Below are positions 28,347 to 41,251 of a DNA stretch of 64,000 bases, in pieces. Origin of the DNA: Rhodospirillales bacterium (GTDB lineage: Bacteria; Pseudomonadota; Alphaproteobacteria; Rhodospirillales; Defluviicoccaceae); the NCBI GenBank assembly GCA_016712595.1, contig JADJQT010000001.1:1671501-1735500 (forward strand), in the 5' to 3' direction. Under the pieces are notes generated by a model. That model did no database searches. It was not told the DNA's origin and saw nothing but the letters and a program-made list of their open reading frames with translations. The position numbers and the translations under genes were made by a program. Each line of letters begins with the position of its first letter. Position 1 is the first letter of the stretch.

Positions 28347-30065
28347 TCAGGCGGCGCGGAGCTTGGCGATGAAGCTATCGACGGACTGGCGCAAGCCCGT
28401 CGCTTGATCCGCCAGGTGTTCGGTCGCCGTCAGCACCGTGTTCGCCGCGGTGCCGGTTTCGCCGGCCGCCTGTTCCACATTGGCGATATTGGCCGAAACG
28501 TCGCCGGTCCGTCGCGCCGCCTCGTCGACATTGCGGGCGATGTTCTGGGTCGCGACTTGCTGCTGCTCGACAGCGGCCGCGATGGTGGTCGCGATCTCAT
28601 TCAGCGAACCGATCGTCCCGACGATGTGCTCGATCGCCGATACGGTGTCGGCGATATGGGCGCGGGCGTATTCGATGTGGGACGCGATCTCTCCCGTCGC
28701 CTGGGAGGTCTGGTTGGCGAGCCCCTTCACTTCACCGGCGACGACCGCAAATCCACGCCCGGCCTCACCCGCCCGCGCCGCCTCGATCGTCGCATTGAGC
28801 GCCAGTAGATTGGTCTGCGCGGCGATGGTATCGATCAGGGTAACGACAGTGCCGATTTTTTCGGCCGCGCAAGCCAATTCGCGCACGATCGTTTCAGCCC
28901 CTTGCGCCTGATCGACGGCACGGCTGGCAATGGAGTTCGACCGACCGACCTGCCCGGCGATTTCCTGTATGGACCCGGCAAGCTGCTCGGCGGCGCTCGC
29001 GACCGTCTGAACGTTGCTCGTCGCCTGCTCTGAAGCGGATGCGACGTCGGCTGCCCGCTGGCTGGCAACTTTAGCCGTCGTCGTCATCGATCGCGACGTC
29101 GTTTGCATTTCGCGCGCCGAGGTCGTGAGCGCCTCGGCCATGCTCTTCACTTCCGCCTCGAAGCTTTGGGCGAATGCTTCGAGTGCCTGACGCCGCTCAG
29201 CATCAGCGCGCACCCGGATCTGGCCTTGCTCGGCTTCCAGGCGTTGGTTTTCCAGGATGTTGTCACGAAACACATGAACGGCGGCAACCATCGCCTGGAT
29301 TTCACCGACCTGTGATTGCGGCAGCGTGACCGCAACGTCGCCATGCGCGAGCCGTTGCATACAGCGGGAAAGGGCGGACAGCGGCCGGTTGATGCCGCGG
29401 GCGATGAAGGTGAGCAACGGCACGAGACCGAGTACGGCAACGCAAAACGTGATCAGCCCGCCGGTGAGTGAGTGGTCGGCCGCGCTTTGAACGCTGCGGA
29501 GTTCGTCGCGCTGGCGCTCCGAAGCCTTTTCGACCATGTCGGTAAGGAAGCTTACGACCTGTGAGCCCGCCTCGTCGATCTGATCGTCAAGGACGGCAAA
29601 GGTATCGTCGCCGGCACCGGTCTTGACAGCGGCCGGCAAATCCACTTGTACGGCGCGCGCGAACACCTCCACCTTGTCGCGGTACGCCACCATGTCGGTC
29701 GGCTTTCCAGTCACGTCGGCCATGCGTCGCAGCGATTCTTCCCCAGCGCGCAGTCCCTCCACTGCTTCCGCGACAATCGCAATTCGATCCGGATGCAATT
29801 GCCCTTCAGCGCGGTCGACGATCGTATCCATCGCTGCCAGCGTCATTTCGCGGGCCAGACGTTCCATGTTGACGACGGATTCGGTTTTCTCGCGCAGCTC
29901 TTCGGCGACGCTGGCGGCGTTCCGGATCACATTCACTCCGATGGTCTCGATGAGGACGACGATCGCCAGCGCAAGAATCGCGCTGATGCCCATAGCAACG
30001 AAACGCACACCGATGCTCGACGTGCGGCCGAACCGCTTCGCGACTTGTATCTGCCCATCCGTCAT
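28347..30065 (-). CDS. Methyl-accepting chemotaxis protein
   Basis: 572 residues from the ATG at 30065; GGAGG lies rather far (13 nt) upstream, so the start is only fair, and the frame is open to 30176. A transmembrane helix (~22-42), a periplasmic four-helix region (~43-200), a second helix (~205-225) and a HAMP domain (~226-280) precede the cytoplasmic signalling domain. The conserved hairpin tip TIAAQTNLLALNATIEAARAG is intact, followed by GFAVVAGEVKGLANQT. It should signal to CheA/CheW. Ligand unknown, and no other chemotaxis gene is adjacent. Confidence 0.93.
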   Translation of the reverse strand: MTDGQIQVAKRFGRTSSIGVRFVAMGISAILALAIVVLIETIGVNVIRNAASVAEELREKTESVVNMERLAREMTLAAMDTIVDRAEGQLHPDRIAIVAEAVEGLRAGEESLRRMADVTGKPTDMVAYRDKVEVFARAVQVDLPAAVKTGAGDDTFAVLDDQIDEAGSQVVSFLTDMVEKASERQRDELRSVQSAADHSLTGGLITFCVAVLGLVPLLTFIARGINRPLSALSRCMQRLAHGDVAVTLPQSQVGEIQAMVAAVHVFRDNILENQRLEAEQGQIRVRADAERRQALEAFAQSFEAEVKSMAEALTTSAREMQTTSRSMTTTAKVASQRAADVASASEQATSNVQTVASAAEQLAGSIQEIAGQVGRSNSIASRAVDQAQGAETIVRELACAAEKIGTVVTLIDTIAAQTNLLALNATIEAARAGEAGRGFAVVAGEVKGLANQTSQATGEIASHIEYARAHIADTVSAIEHIVGTIGSLNEIATTIAAAVEQQQVATQNIARNVDEAARRTGDVSANIANVEQAAGETGTAANTVLTATEHLADQATGLRQSVDSFIAKLRAA

Positions 30066-30286
30066 GATGATCGCACCGCCTCCGCAAATCCCAAGCAACC
30101 GGGTAGGGCTTGGAGCTTCGCATGACGGCGTTAAAACTCGCTTAAAGACAGGCGGCGCCGTGCTCGGTGCGCTCAAAATCCGCCCATATGGCCTATCAGG
30201 ATATCAGGCCATCGGCCGGGGCGTCATTGCCGCTCGGGTGCAGATCGCATTTTGACGATGATCGCGCGCTGATATCGGCGCCCCGA

Positions 30287-31081
30287 TCAACGCCAGGCTG
30301 CAGCCGCGTCGAGCAGCTCCTGGGGTGGTGGTGGGAGGTCCGCCTCCGGCAGGGGAGCGAGATACCAATCCCCGGAGTTGTCATCGACGAGCCGCCGTCC
30401 GGCAATCCAATAGCAGAGCCTGAAGCGCAGGACGGCACCTTGCGCCACGTCGACCTCAATCCCCCAACGGGTTCTGTCCGCGTCGCCATCGGCCGTTCCC
30501 TGCGCCCGCAAGGGCGCATCGGTGCGAACGCTTCCAAGATCGCCGACGCGCACGAACTGCACATGGATCGCGGTGACGGTCTTTGCCGCATCGAGAATGA
30601 GGCTAAACCGGTCGGATGACTCACCGGCCTGGCGTGCGATTCTCGCCTGCAATCGATCGATCTCGCGGCACGCGAAGCCGAACCGGAAGTTGCTGCCGTC
30701 GTCGCTATCGTATGCGGTGGTGCCGCTGGCGTTGACGAACGAGAACCAGACAGTAATGAATTCGGCGTCAGCAGGAACGTCGATCCCGACCGACAGCATC
30801 GATCCCTGGCCGGTCGAATCGATGTCGGGGCAGGGAACGATGCCGGCGGGTGAGCGAAGCGCCACGTCAAGGGGCGTGGCGTTTGGGTGAAACTGCACAT
30901 GCGCGATCACCGGGCGCTGTGGATCGCCAAATCTCCACGCCTCGCCGTGCGGGACGATGCGATGCGGATCGTAGCGCAGAAGCAGCGGCGCGCCCGGACG
31001 CAGCTCCCCGCCAGGCAGTTCGTGAAAGTCGCTGGTGAAACTGATTTCCGCCGGCTTTCCGGTTCCCGCTCGCGGTTTCAT
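30287..31081 (-). CDS. DUF6209-like protein coupled to a GH31 glucosidase
   Basis: 264 residues, starting in an ATGA overlap with the end of the upstream GH31 gene. Two beta-rich halves: the first with TSDFHELPGGELRPGAPLLL and YDPHRIVPHGEAWRFG, the second with WGIEVDVAQGAVLRFRLCYW. The first resembles DUF6209 domains as I recall them, and I cannot confirm it without a search. No signal peptide, so probably cytoplasmic. Coupling to a glucosidase suggests a carbohydrate-related role (inference). Ends in a helical DAAAAWR. Confidence 0.65.
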   Translation of the reverse strand: MKPRAGTGKPAEISFTSDFHELPGGELRPGAPLLLRYDPHRIVPHGEAWRFGDPQRPVIAHVQFHPNATPLDVALRSPAGIVPCPDIDSTGQGSMLSVGIDVPADAEFITVWFSFVNASGTTAYDSDDGSNFRFGFACREIDRLQARIARQAGESSDRFSLILDAAKTVTAIHVQFVRVGDLGSVRTDAPLRAQGTADGDADRTRWGIEVDVAQGAVLRFRLCYWIAGRRLVDDNSGDWYLAPLPEADLPPPPQELLDAAAAWR

Positions 31082-33900
31082 AGCGATGAACTCCCATCGA
31101 CGGCCGCGTCGCGCGCCATCCCCGAGGTTAGAACGTCGATCACGATGTCCGCGGCGCCATCGAACACCTTGACGACGACGGCTCCGCTCGTCTGGTCCGA
31201 CAGATAGGTGTCCTGCTGCGCGGCATCGAGCGCTGTCCTGGATGGCGTATCGTTGATCGGCTGGCGGTTGACCCTGATCGCGGCGACGGCGGCGATGCCA
31301 GGTAGCCGGACGAAAAAGAATGGTTCAGGGGGGGAATAGCCATCATGCAGGCGCCGGACGCAGACCCGGGTTCCGCCGGGAATCGCGCTCCGGCTGATCC
31401 GCGTAATGCGGAAGGCGGCGTCCCGCTCGGCGCGGGTGGTGATGCCGTCATCCTGATAAAGCAGGTGATCGTCGTCGGGGCCGGGGTAGACGACGATCTC
31501 GATCGGGTTTTCCGCGAGGTCTCCGACGTACTGCTCGACGCGTGAACGCAGCGGCAGGATTGCGCCGGCACGCACGAAGATCGGCACGGCGTCAAGCGCG
31601 ACCGCGATCTCCGCAAGCGTTTGCCCGCCCGTGATCGACGGGCCGAGTGGCCCGTCGAGTCCCGGGAACGCGAACCAGTCGCTTCCGGCGGGAAGATAAA
31701 CGTCGCGCAGGGCCGGGCGAGCGGGGTCCGGGGCCGGGGACAGGATGGGGGCGACGAGGACGTCCTTGCCGACGAAAAACTGGTCATCGAGGTGGCCGAA
31801 CACCGCCGGATCGTCCGGATCGTTGAGGAACAGCGCCCGCGCGATCGGCATGCCGGTCTGGGTCCACTCGTACATCGCATCGTAGTATAAGGGCAGCATG
31901 CGGTAGCGAAGCTCGACAATCCGCCGGCAGATGCTCGCGACCGGTTCGCCGAAGGCGTAAACCTCCTGATATTCTTTATCGTAGCCGAGATAATGGTTGC
32001 GAAACCACGGCAGGAATGAGCCGGCCTGCATCCAGCGCACGAACAACTCGGGCGCGGTGATCCCGCCAACCAGGCGGCCGTCCCGGACCTCCGCGCGAGC
32101 GGTTGTGCCCGCGGGAACCGGGCCGGTGGCGAACCCGCCGACGTCGCCCCCCGAAATTGGCACCCCCGAAAGGCCGAGGTTCAAGGTCTGCGGTATGGCG
32201 ATGCGCAGGAAATCCCAGCTCGATGCGTTATCGCCGGTCCACAGCGCGGCGTAGCGCTGCAAGCCGGCGACGCCGCCTCGTGCGAGGATGAACGGGCGCA
32301 CATCCGGGCGCAGGCTGGTAAGGCCGGCGTGGGTCGCTTTCAGCAGAAACATTGCGTAGGCGTTGTGGCAGACGCCATGGGGGACGTACGCGCCGCCGTC
32401 GTATGTCATCAGATCGAGCGGCAGGGTTCCATCCGGCGTATCGGCGGAGACGGCCGCTGCCGGACACATCATATCCTGCCAGATCATATCGATGCCAAGC
32501 TCGCCGATGAGATGAGCGTATTGCCGTGCCCAAGCGGCCTGGACCTCGGGACGGCCGATATCGGGATAGTTCATGCGCGCGCCGAGAGGAGTGACACCGT
32601 CGCGGTTGGGGACGAGCGGTGGATAGGGATATGGATTGATGCCAGGGTTGGCGCCGTAGGAAACCGCGGCTGAGAACAGCCCGACGCCGGAGTCGGACGC
32701 GCGGCCGGCGCGGACGTCGTAGAGCAGGAAGCCTTGTTTCAGCAGCTCCTGGCGCTGCGCGAACGGGGCGATCGCACCGCGTTCGTCGAGGGGGTTGTCG
32801 GTGATCAGCGGCGTGACGACGGTCGAGCATTTGAATCCCGCAGCGCGCAGGCCGGCCAGCATGCCGGCGGCGTCGGGAAATTTCATCTCGCTGTGGGTGA
32901 AGACGCGGTAATTGTTCTGCAGGTCGATGTCGATGTGCAGGCCGTCGAGGGGAATGCGCGCGTCCCGGTAGGCTTGCGCCACGCTCTCCAGGCGCGCCCG
33001 GTCGAAATAGCCATAACAACCCTGATGAAAGCCGAACACATATTGCGGCGGCATCGGGCCGCGTCCGGTCAACCGGGTATACTGGCGCAGGACATCGGCG
33101 ACGCGTTCGCCGAGAAGAATGTAATAGTCGAGCTCGCCGAACATCGCCCCGAAGGCGTAGCGGTCGGGCGACGTGTCGGTGCCGAGATCGAAGAACGACT
33201 GCGATACGTTATCGAAATACAGGCCATAGCATGAGGGCGGGCCGGTGAACGCGCCGCTCGGCGTGGGGTTGATCTCGATCAGCAGAGGAATCGAGGCATA
33301 GAGCGGTTCCGCCGGATTGAGTGGACCGCCCTCTTCGCCGGCGGGGATCGGTGCGCGGGCGTAGATGAAATTATCGAAGTTGAAATTCGTCATCCGGCTG
33401 CCGTTCTTGAGCAGCCGCTCGCCCGCCTTCTCGCCGAAGCCGCAGTAAAGCGCGTTTTCCGGCCGGACCTTGAGGCTGGCGATACCGTGCTCGCCGGGGC
33501 GAAAGACGATGCCGCCACCCGGCCGGTCGGCACAGATCAACTGTCCGGCCAAAAAAATACGCAGCGCGAAGGAGCGAAGGTCGACGTCAAGGCGCATCGC
33601 CCCGGCTTCAATGATCAAACGCTCGTCGGTACATTCGACGATCCTTGCCTCGCTCGAACCAAGGGCGCGATCGACCACGGCATGCGACCGTTCACCCAAG
33701 GGCTCGCCGCCCGGCCGGGGATTGAAACGGACACGAACGCATGTCGGCGAAAGGATGGACAGGCGGATGGCGAGCGGGTGATCGCGCAGCCTCAGCACGA
33801 AGTCCCCGCCTTCCTTGTCGACTCGCGTGATCCCGCCGGTGCTCACCCATGGCTCGCGGTCGGGCGTAAACGCGTCGATCGGTGCAAATGATATGGGCAT
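31078..33900 (-). CDS. Glycoside hydrolase family 31 alpha-glucosidase
   Basis: 940 residues from the ATG at 33900, preceded by GAGGGGG; the frame is open to 34053 but that part is not family-like. N-terminal beta-sandwich (~1-230), then the catalytic barrel. GLHIDIDLQ carries the region before the nucleophile, and the nucleophile motif is IWQDMMCPA (Asp). WTGDNASSW is the acid/base region. C-terminal beta domains follow. No signal peptide, so it should act on internal malto-oligosaccharides or glycogen-derived substrates. The WQDM form of the nucleophile motif differs from the common WxDMNE and is found in some GH31 subgroups. Overlaps a DUF6209-like gene. Confidence 0.9.
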   Translation of the reverse strand: MPISFAPIDAFTPDREPWVSTGGITRVDKEGGDFVLRLRDHPLAIRLSILSPTCVRVRFNPRPGGEPLGERSHAVVDRALGSSEARIVECTDERLIIEAGAMRLDVDLRSFALRIFLAGQLICADRPGGGIVFRPGEHGIASLKVRPENALYCGFGEKAGERLLKNGSRMTNFNFDNFIYARAPIPAGEEGGPLNPAEPLYASIPLLIEINPTPSGAFTGPPSCYGLYFDNVSQSFFDLGTDTSPDRYAFGAMFGELDYYILLGERVADVLRQYTRLTGRGPMPPQYVFGFHQGCYGYFDRARLESVAQAYRDARIPLDGLHIDIDLQNNYRVFTHSEMKFPDAAGMLAGLRAAGFKCSTVVTPLITDNPLDERGAIAPFAQRQELLKQGFLLYDVRAGRASDSGVGLFSAAVSYGANPGINPYPYPPLVPNRDGVTPLGARMNYPDIGRPEVQAAWARQYAHLIGELGIDMIWQDMMCPAAAVSADTPDGTLPLDLMTYDGGAYVPHGVCHNAYAMFLLKATHAGLTSLRPDVRPFILARGGVAGLQRYAALWTGDNASSWDFLRIAIPQTLNLGLSGVPISGGDVGGFATGPVPAGTTARAEVRDGRLVGGITAPELFVRWMQAGSFLPWFRNHYLGYDKEYQEVYAFGEPVASICRRIVELRYRMLPLYYDAMYEWTQTGMPIARALFLNDPDDPAVFGHLDDQFFVGKDVLVAPILSPAPDPARPALRDVYLPAGSDWFAFPGLDGPLGPSITGGQTLAEIAVALDAVPIFVRAGAILPLRSRVEQYVGDLAENPIEIVVYPGPDDDHLLYQDDGITTRAERDAAFRITRISRSAIPGGTRVCVRRLHDGYSPPEPFFFVRLPGIAAVAAIRVNRQPINDTPSRTALDAAQQDTYLSDQTSGAVVVKVFDGAADIVIDVLTSGMARDAAVDGSSSL

Positions 33901-34122
33901 CGGCTTCCCCCTCACCCGGACCGGAGAGGACAGTATCGCATCGATCGGCCGGCGGAAACACCGCCACGTGCCCAAACGGGGCGCACTGGCGTGGGGCGGC
34001 ACGGCCGTCGTATCAGCTTCATTCGTACCGTCGCAGGTCAGATCACTGTGCAACGGTGGATCGATAAGCTGTTACGGTTTGCCCGGATTCGCAAAGGACG
34101 CCGGAACGGCGTGAGGGTGTTC

Positions 34123-35637
<1,515 letters not shown>

Positions 35638-35686
35638 GTGGGGCATCGCTTCGTTGCCGCCCCGCCGCCCCGCCGGAATTCCGATT

Positions 35687-37066
35687 TTAACCGTCGCGGC
35701 GCTCGGTTGCGGCGCGGCCGCCCGCCTCTTCGATCACGGCACGCCTCCGTGCCTCCTCGATAAAGCGGTCGGAGAGACCATGATAGAGCGGCCTTGAGAC
35801 GACGAGCCGGGAGGCACCGAAGCCCAGTACCGCTGCGACCATCAGGGGAATGACGTTCGCGGCGCTCCCCGTCATCTCGAGAATAATGACGAAGGCGGTC
35901 ATCGGCGCCTGAACCACCCCGGCGAAGTAGCCCGCCATGCCGAGCACGGCGACGAGGCCCGTCGATCCCGTTCCAACGATTGTCCCAATCCAGCTCCCCA
36001 GTCCCGCGCCGACCGCGAGCGATGGCGCGAAAAGGCCGCCGGGAATCCCCGACAGCGCGGTAACGAGCGTTGCTGCAAGCTTCGCCGGCCAGAACGATGC
36101 GGACAGACTGTCACCCTCGACCGCGCTGCGTGCCTGCTCGTAGCCCGTGCCGAAGGTCGCGCCGCTGGTCAGGAGTCCGATGAGCGATACGATAACGCCA
36201 CAGCCGATCGCCAGCGCGAGACTGCGCCAGCGCGGGCATGTGTCGATCCAGCGCTGGGCGATGCGCGAGCCGTCGAGAAGCAGCCGGCTGAAGGTGCCGC
36301 CGGCAAGGCCGCCGATCACTCCGCAGACGACGACCAGGGTCCAATCTCGCGCATCGATTACACTCGCCGATGTCGAGCCGAAATAGGTGTAGTTGCCGAC
36401 GAGGCCGAGGGATGCGAGACCGGCGATAATCACCGCATAAAGAACGAGGCCGTTGGTGCGTTGCTCGAAGGAGCGACTCATTTCCTCGATGGCGAAGACG
36501 ATGCCGGCGAGAGGGGTATTGAAGGCTGCGGCAATGCCGGCGGCCGAGCCGGCAAGGATGAGACCGCGCTCGTTGCGAAGCCCGCCCCAGATCGCCACCT
36601 GCAGCATGATGGCCGCACCCACCTGAACTGTCGGCCCCTCCCGACCGATCGAGGCGCCGGCCAGGAGGCCGGCGATGGTGAGGCCGACCTTTCCTATGAT
36701 CAGGTTCGGCGAAAGCAGGCGCCGCCGATCGTCATTCGTGCGCAGGTGCCGGGCGGCGATCGCCTGGGGAATGCCGCTGCCCTGCGAGCCGGGGAACATT
36801 ACTCGCGCGAAATAGGCGCATGCGGCAAAACCGGCAGGTGTCGCGATCAGCGGCAGCCACCAGAACTGGCGGGCGGCGGCCGAGAATGTCGCCTGACTCC
36901 AGTTGGCTGCTTCGGCGAAAACCACGCTGAGCCCGCCGATGGCGATCGCGCCCAGCCAGAAAACCAGGCGTCGGCGCCAGATCCGCCGCGAAAGCCACCG
37001 GGCGGGCAGCCGGCGTCGCCGAAATGCCAATGCGAACACGCGTTTCTCCCTTCGCGGATCTGTCAT
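35687..37066 (-). CDS. ClC-family chloride channel/antiporter, canonical type
   Basis: 459 residues with about ten transmembrane helices. The three canonical motifs are intact: GSGIPQ (anion-selectivity Ser), GREGPTVQ (gating Glu) and GGLFAPSLAVG. No CBS domains, so it is the short prokaryotic form. The Arg-rich N-terminus precedes the first helix. It is convergent with ilvA. Compared with the other ClC gene in this window (13012-14340) it is much closer to E. coli ClcA. Confidence 0.92.
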   Translation of the reverse strand: MTDPRREKRVFALAFRRRRLPARWLSRRIWRRRLVFWLGAIAIGGLSVVFAEAANWSQATFSAAARQFWWLPLIATPAGFAACAYFARVMFPGSQGSGIPQAIAARHLRTNDDRRRLLSPNLIIGKVGLTIAGLLAGASIGREGPTVQVGAAIMLQVAIWGGLRNERGLILAGSAAGIAAAFNTPLAGIVFAIEEMSRSFEQRTNGLVLYAVIIAGLASLGLVGNYTYFGSTSASVIDARDWTLVVVCGVIGGLAGGTFSRLLLDGSRIAQRWIDTCPRWRSLALAIGCGVIVSLIGLLTSGATFGTGYEQARSAVEGDSLSASFWPAKLAATLVTALSGIPGGLFAPSLAVGAGLGSWIGTIVGTGSTGLVAVLGMAGYFAGVVQAPMTAFVIILEMTGSAANVIPLMVAAVLGFGASRLVVSRPLYHGLSDRFIEEARRRAVIEEAGGRAATERRDG

Positions 37067-37327
37067 AAACGTCGCGTGCGCGCGCCGCCAGTGATTTGCC
37101 TTTGCAGTCGGGCGCCAGGCACGGTGGCGTCATTCCACCCGCACCGCCGTCGCGAGACTGGATCGTATGCTAGAGGGATTTTCTCGCCGATAAGATCGCA
37201 CGACCGGCGTGGAACGCGCACGGACGGAGCGCGGACGAGACGAGCGAAAAGGTGGCGCAAAGGTCCCGATGGCTGAACCGGCGCAACGGGCTCCGCTCTC
37301 TGAGCGGGCACGTTGCGCGGGGGCGGC

Positions 37328-37600
37328 TTACTGGCCGGAGCGGCCTGCCTGGACACCCTTCTGGTAGGCGTCTTCCTGCGATTTCTTGTATTGATCGTAG
37401 AGATAGCCGCCGGCGAGACCCGACGCGCCGCCGATCGCCGCGCCCCACGCGGCGCTGCCGGCAAGCGCGCCGATCGCGGCACCGCCCGCTGCGCCGGCCG
37501 CGCCGCCGGTCAGCGAACGTTGCTGGGTATCGGTCATGCCCGTACAGCCTGACAGCAGCATCGCGACACAGGCGAGGGCGGCCAAACCCATCCGTTTCAT
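37328..37600 (-). CDS. Small glycine-zipper lipoprotein
   Basis: 90 residues from the ATG at 37600 (GAGGAGC upstream; the frame to 37621 is dispensable). Lipobox LLSGC. Two long Gly/Ala-rich helices (AAGAAGGAAIGALAG and AIGGASGLAGG) form the glycine zipper, followed by a polar tail with KKSQEDAYQKG. Such proteins sit in or at the outer membrane. No partner genes are evident. Confidence 0.85.
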   Translation of the reverse strand: MKRMGLAALACVAMLLSGCTGMTDTQQRSLTGGAAGAAGGAAIGALAGSAAWGAAIGGASGLAGGYLYDQYKKSQEDAYQKGVQAGRSGQ

Positions 37601-37667
37601 AATCGAGCTCCTCGTTACCAAAGCACCGTGTCTATCCCGTCCGCCTCAACCGGCGCTGTCCGACGGC

Positions 37668-38087
37668 TTAGCGGGTGCAGGGATAGGCCTCACCGAGATA
37701 GCGGAACAGCACGTCGACCGGGGGATGGCTCATGTACTCGCTATGCGACTTCACCCAGGCGACGAACGCCGCGATCGCGGTATTGCGCGTCGGCGGGGGG
37801 TCGGGGATGCAGATAAACTGGCTGTCCGGGTCGGCCGCCGCCGCTGCCAGATAATATTGGTAGGCGCCGATGGCAAATCCTTGGCAGAAATTGACTGCGG
37901 CAACGTAGTGCTCGCTCGTCGGGCTGGCGTCGCACAGGTCGACGAGGTCGGAGACCGTCTTGACCTGAAAGTTCTCGATCGTCGTCGCGTTCGTCGGCGA
38001 ACCCGCCACAAGCGCGCCGCCGATCATTGCGCTTCGGATCACGGCGCGTCCGATCACGGCGCCAGCCGTACCAAGCACCCTTTCCAT
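37668..38087 (-). CDS. Rap1a/Tai-like exported protein
   Basis: 139 residues. A weak N-terminal signal segment (about 1-35). The four-Cys pattern of the Rap1a/Tai immunity-protein fold is present: SDLVDLCD, FCQGFAIGAYQYY, FICIPDPP and EAYPC, with FVAWVKSHSEYMSHP between. Homologues include T6SS amidase-immunity proteins but most are orphans. No effector lies next to it, so an immunity role is unsupported here. Confidence 0.75.
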   Translation of the reverse strand: MERVLGTAGAVIGRAVIRSAMIGGALVAGSPTNATTIENFQVKTVSDLVDLCDASPTSEHYVAAVNFCQGFAIGAYQYYLAAAAADPDSQFICIPDPPPTRNTAIAAFVAWVKSHSEYMSHPPVDVLFRYLGEAYPCTR

Positions 38088-38252
38088 TCTCTTTCTCCCC
38101 TCCAGTTCTCGCGCATGAATGCCCTGGCGCGCCCGCGATTCAGGTGGTTGCGACCGACGCCGAAGCGCGACTGCCCAACCACCTTGCGAGCTTACGTTGC
38201 CTCGAATGTCCGCCGATGCAAGCAGACACGCGCCTGAACGGGTAGACGAGAG

Positions 38253-38279
38253 AAAAATCGCCGCCTTGCCGTGCCTGCG

Positions 38280-38289
<10 letters not shown>
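38253..38289 (-). terminator. Rho-independent terminator of typA
   Basis: On the minus strand, CGCCGCC (38289-38283) pairs perfectly with GGCGGCG (38265-38259) across a 17-nt loop and is followed at once by ATTTTT (38258-38253). The stem overlaps the last codons and stop of typA. Confidence 0.65.
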
Positions 38290-40103
<1,814 letters not shown>

Positions 40104-40258
40104 GGGGCGCTCCCGGGTCCGCAATTAAAGAGTTCAAAGGCGTCTTGCGAAAGTGTCGACGACGCTCCCGTCGTCATAACGGGCGCTCTGTGCGCCCGTC
40201 GTTCGAACCGGCCGCCATGCGCCCATCGCTCAAGCTGGCTGCGCACTACCGCGCAGCC

Positions 40259-40537
40259 TCATCGCGGCGGCTTTATAACCCGAAGATCGTACCCGGGTCC
40301 ACCCTCGCTGTGAGCACATGCAGCGTGCGCCACCTTGAACCACTCCTGTGCGGCACCGGCGGCTTCGGCCTGCACGGTGGTTTTCAGTGACTTGGTGATG
40401 TAGCGCGCATCTTCCGGATGGCGCATGCGTGCTTGCCAGGTCGGCCCTTTCGTGGCGGAACGGATGTCAATCTCGACGCCGCCGTCCCGAAGCCGCCGCA
40501 CGTTTTGGCGATGGGCGACCCTGCCTGCGTTGATAAC
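40259..40537 (-). pseudogene. Integrase N-terminal fragment downstream of tRNA-Met
   Basis: A minus-strand frame reads VAHRQNVRRLRDGG, then TKGPTWQARMRHP and YITKSLKTTVQAEAAG, a typical N-terminal arm-binding/SAM-like region of tyrosine recombinases of the kind found on islands. It then stops (40259), with no catalytic Arg/His/Tyr domain. The 5' end is unclear: a stop lies upstream near 40558 and there is no good start codon. It lies on the 3' side of tRNA-Met and on its strand, the classical position for an island integrase. Confidence 0.5.
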
Positions 40538-40630
40538 CTGTGTAGGGTTTGTAAAACCCTAACGGCTCCCAACGCATTGTAATGCGTCGGTTTTTAGGCC
40601 AACAGGCCATCTGTGTAGCGTCTGTGTAGC
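40538..40630. repeat. Short direct repeats and dyads between integrase remnant and tRNA-Met
   Basis: CTGTGTAG occurs at 40538-40545, and CTGTGTAGC twice at 40611-40619 and 40622-40630. Two perfect dyads lie in the same stretch: TAGGGTTT-GTA-AAACCCTA (40543-40561) and ACGCATT-GT-AATGCGT (40572-40587). They could be integrase/excisionase arm sites or transcript hairpins; none is confirmed. Confidence 0.5.
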
Positions 40631-40682
40631 ACAGCGCTGCCGGGCTGGCTCGGCGATTTATGCTGTGAAATCAATGAGTTAA

Positions 40683-40759
40683 TGGTAGCGGAGGAGGGAC
40701 TCGAACCCCCGACACGCGGATTATGATTCCGCTGCTCTAACCAACTGAGCTACTCCGCC
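40683..40759 (-). tRNA. tRNA-Met (anticodon CAT, elongator-like)
   Basis: 77 nt with encoded CCA. Acceptor GGCGGAG/CTCCGCT (G-U first pair), D-arm AGCTCAGTTGGTTAGAGC, anticodon stem GCGGA/TCCGC enclosing loop ATCATAA (anticodon CAT), and T-arm GGGGGTTCGAGTCCCTC. The first-pair and anticodon-stem pattern fits elongator tRNA-Met. A lysidine-type tRNA-Ile2 also has CAT and cannot be excluded without modification data. Confidence 0.93.
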
Positions 40760-40770
40760 GAAGGAGGCGC

Positions 40771-40799
40771 ATCTCAACGAATACGTGCCGGCTTGTCAA
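40771..40799 (-). promoter_or_regulatory. Candidate sigma-70 promoter for tRNA-Met
   Basis: On the minus strand a perfect TTGACA (40799-40794) is followed after 17 nt by TGAGAT (40776-40771), a weak -10, placing the start just before the tRNA at 40759. Confidence 0.45.
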
Positions 40800-41251
40800 G
40801 TCAAGCAAGGGGCAAGATCGCAAATCGAGGTCGAATGCGCGGGTGGAACCAGCGATCGCGAGCCAGGGTAACCCAACCGAAACCCGATGCGATGCAGGTA
40901 TGAGGCGGGGCTCGTCCCGCCGAATGGGCGGCGGGCGGGGAATAAGCCTCGGGAGGCGCCGGCGCGATCGCCGGGAGGGAGTGCGATCGCTTGCGGGAAA
41001 ACGACGAATAGCCGCGCCTGCCATCCCTGACGTTGGTTGCTTTCACGCTGTCGCGACGGCCTTCACACGCGGCTTTCGAGCCGCTACAAACGGCCGAGAT
41101 TTCTTGTGTTCGGCGCCCGTCCGGGGAGCGCCGATCAGCACGCCCCACGCGGCTGCCGCGCACTCCCAATTTCAACGAGCGCTGCGGAAGTGACAGGAAT
41201 GCTGCGGGCGCGACTGGAACGTCGCCGGCAAAAGCTGAGGGAACGAGGCGG
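40800..41251. other. Intergenic region before the branching-enzyme-like gene
   Basis: About 450 bp. The frame of the branching-enzyme-like protein is open upstream to 41033, but the sequence there is Arg-rich and has no ribosome site, so I treat it as leader. The long minus-strand frame 40801-41667 is antisense to the Ala/Pro-rich coding region and is not credited. No RNA gene or clear promoter seen. Confidence 0.4.
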
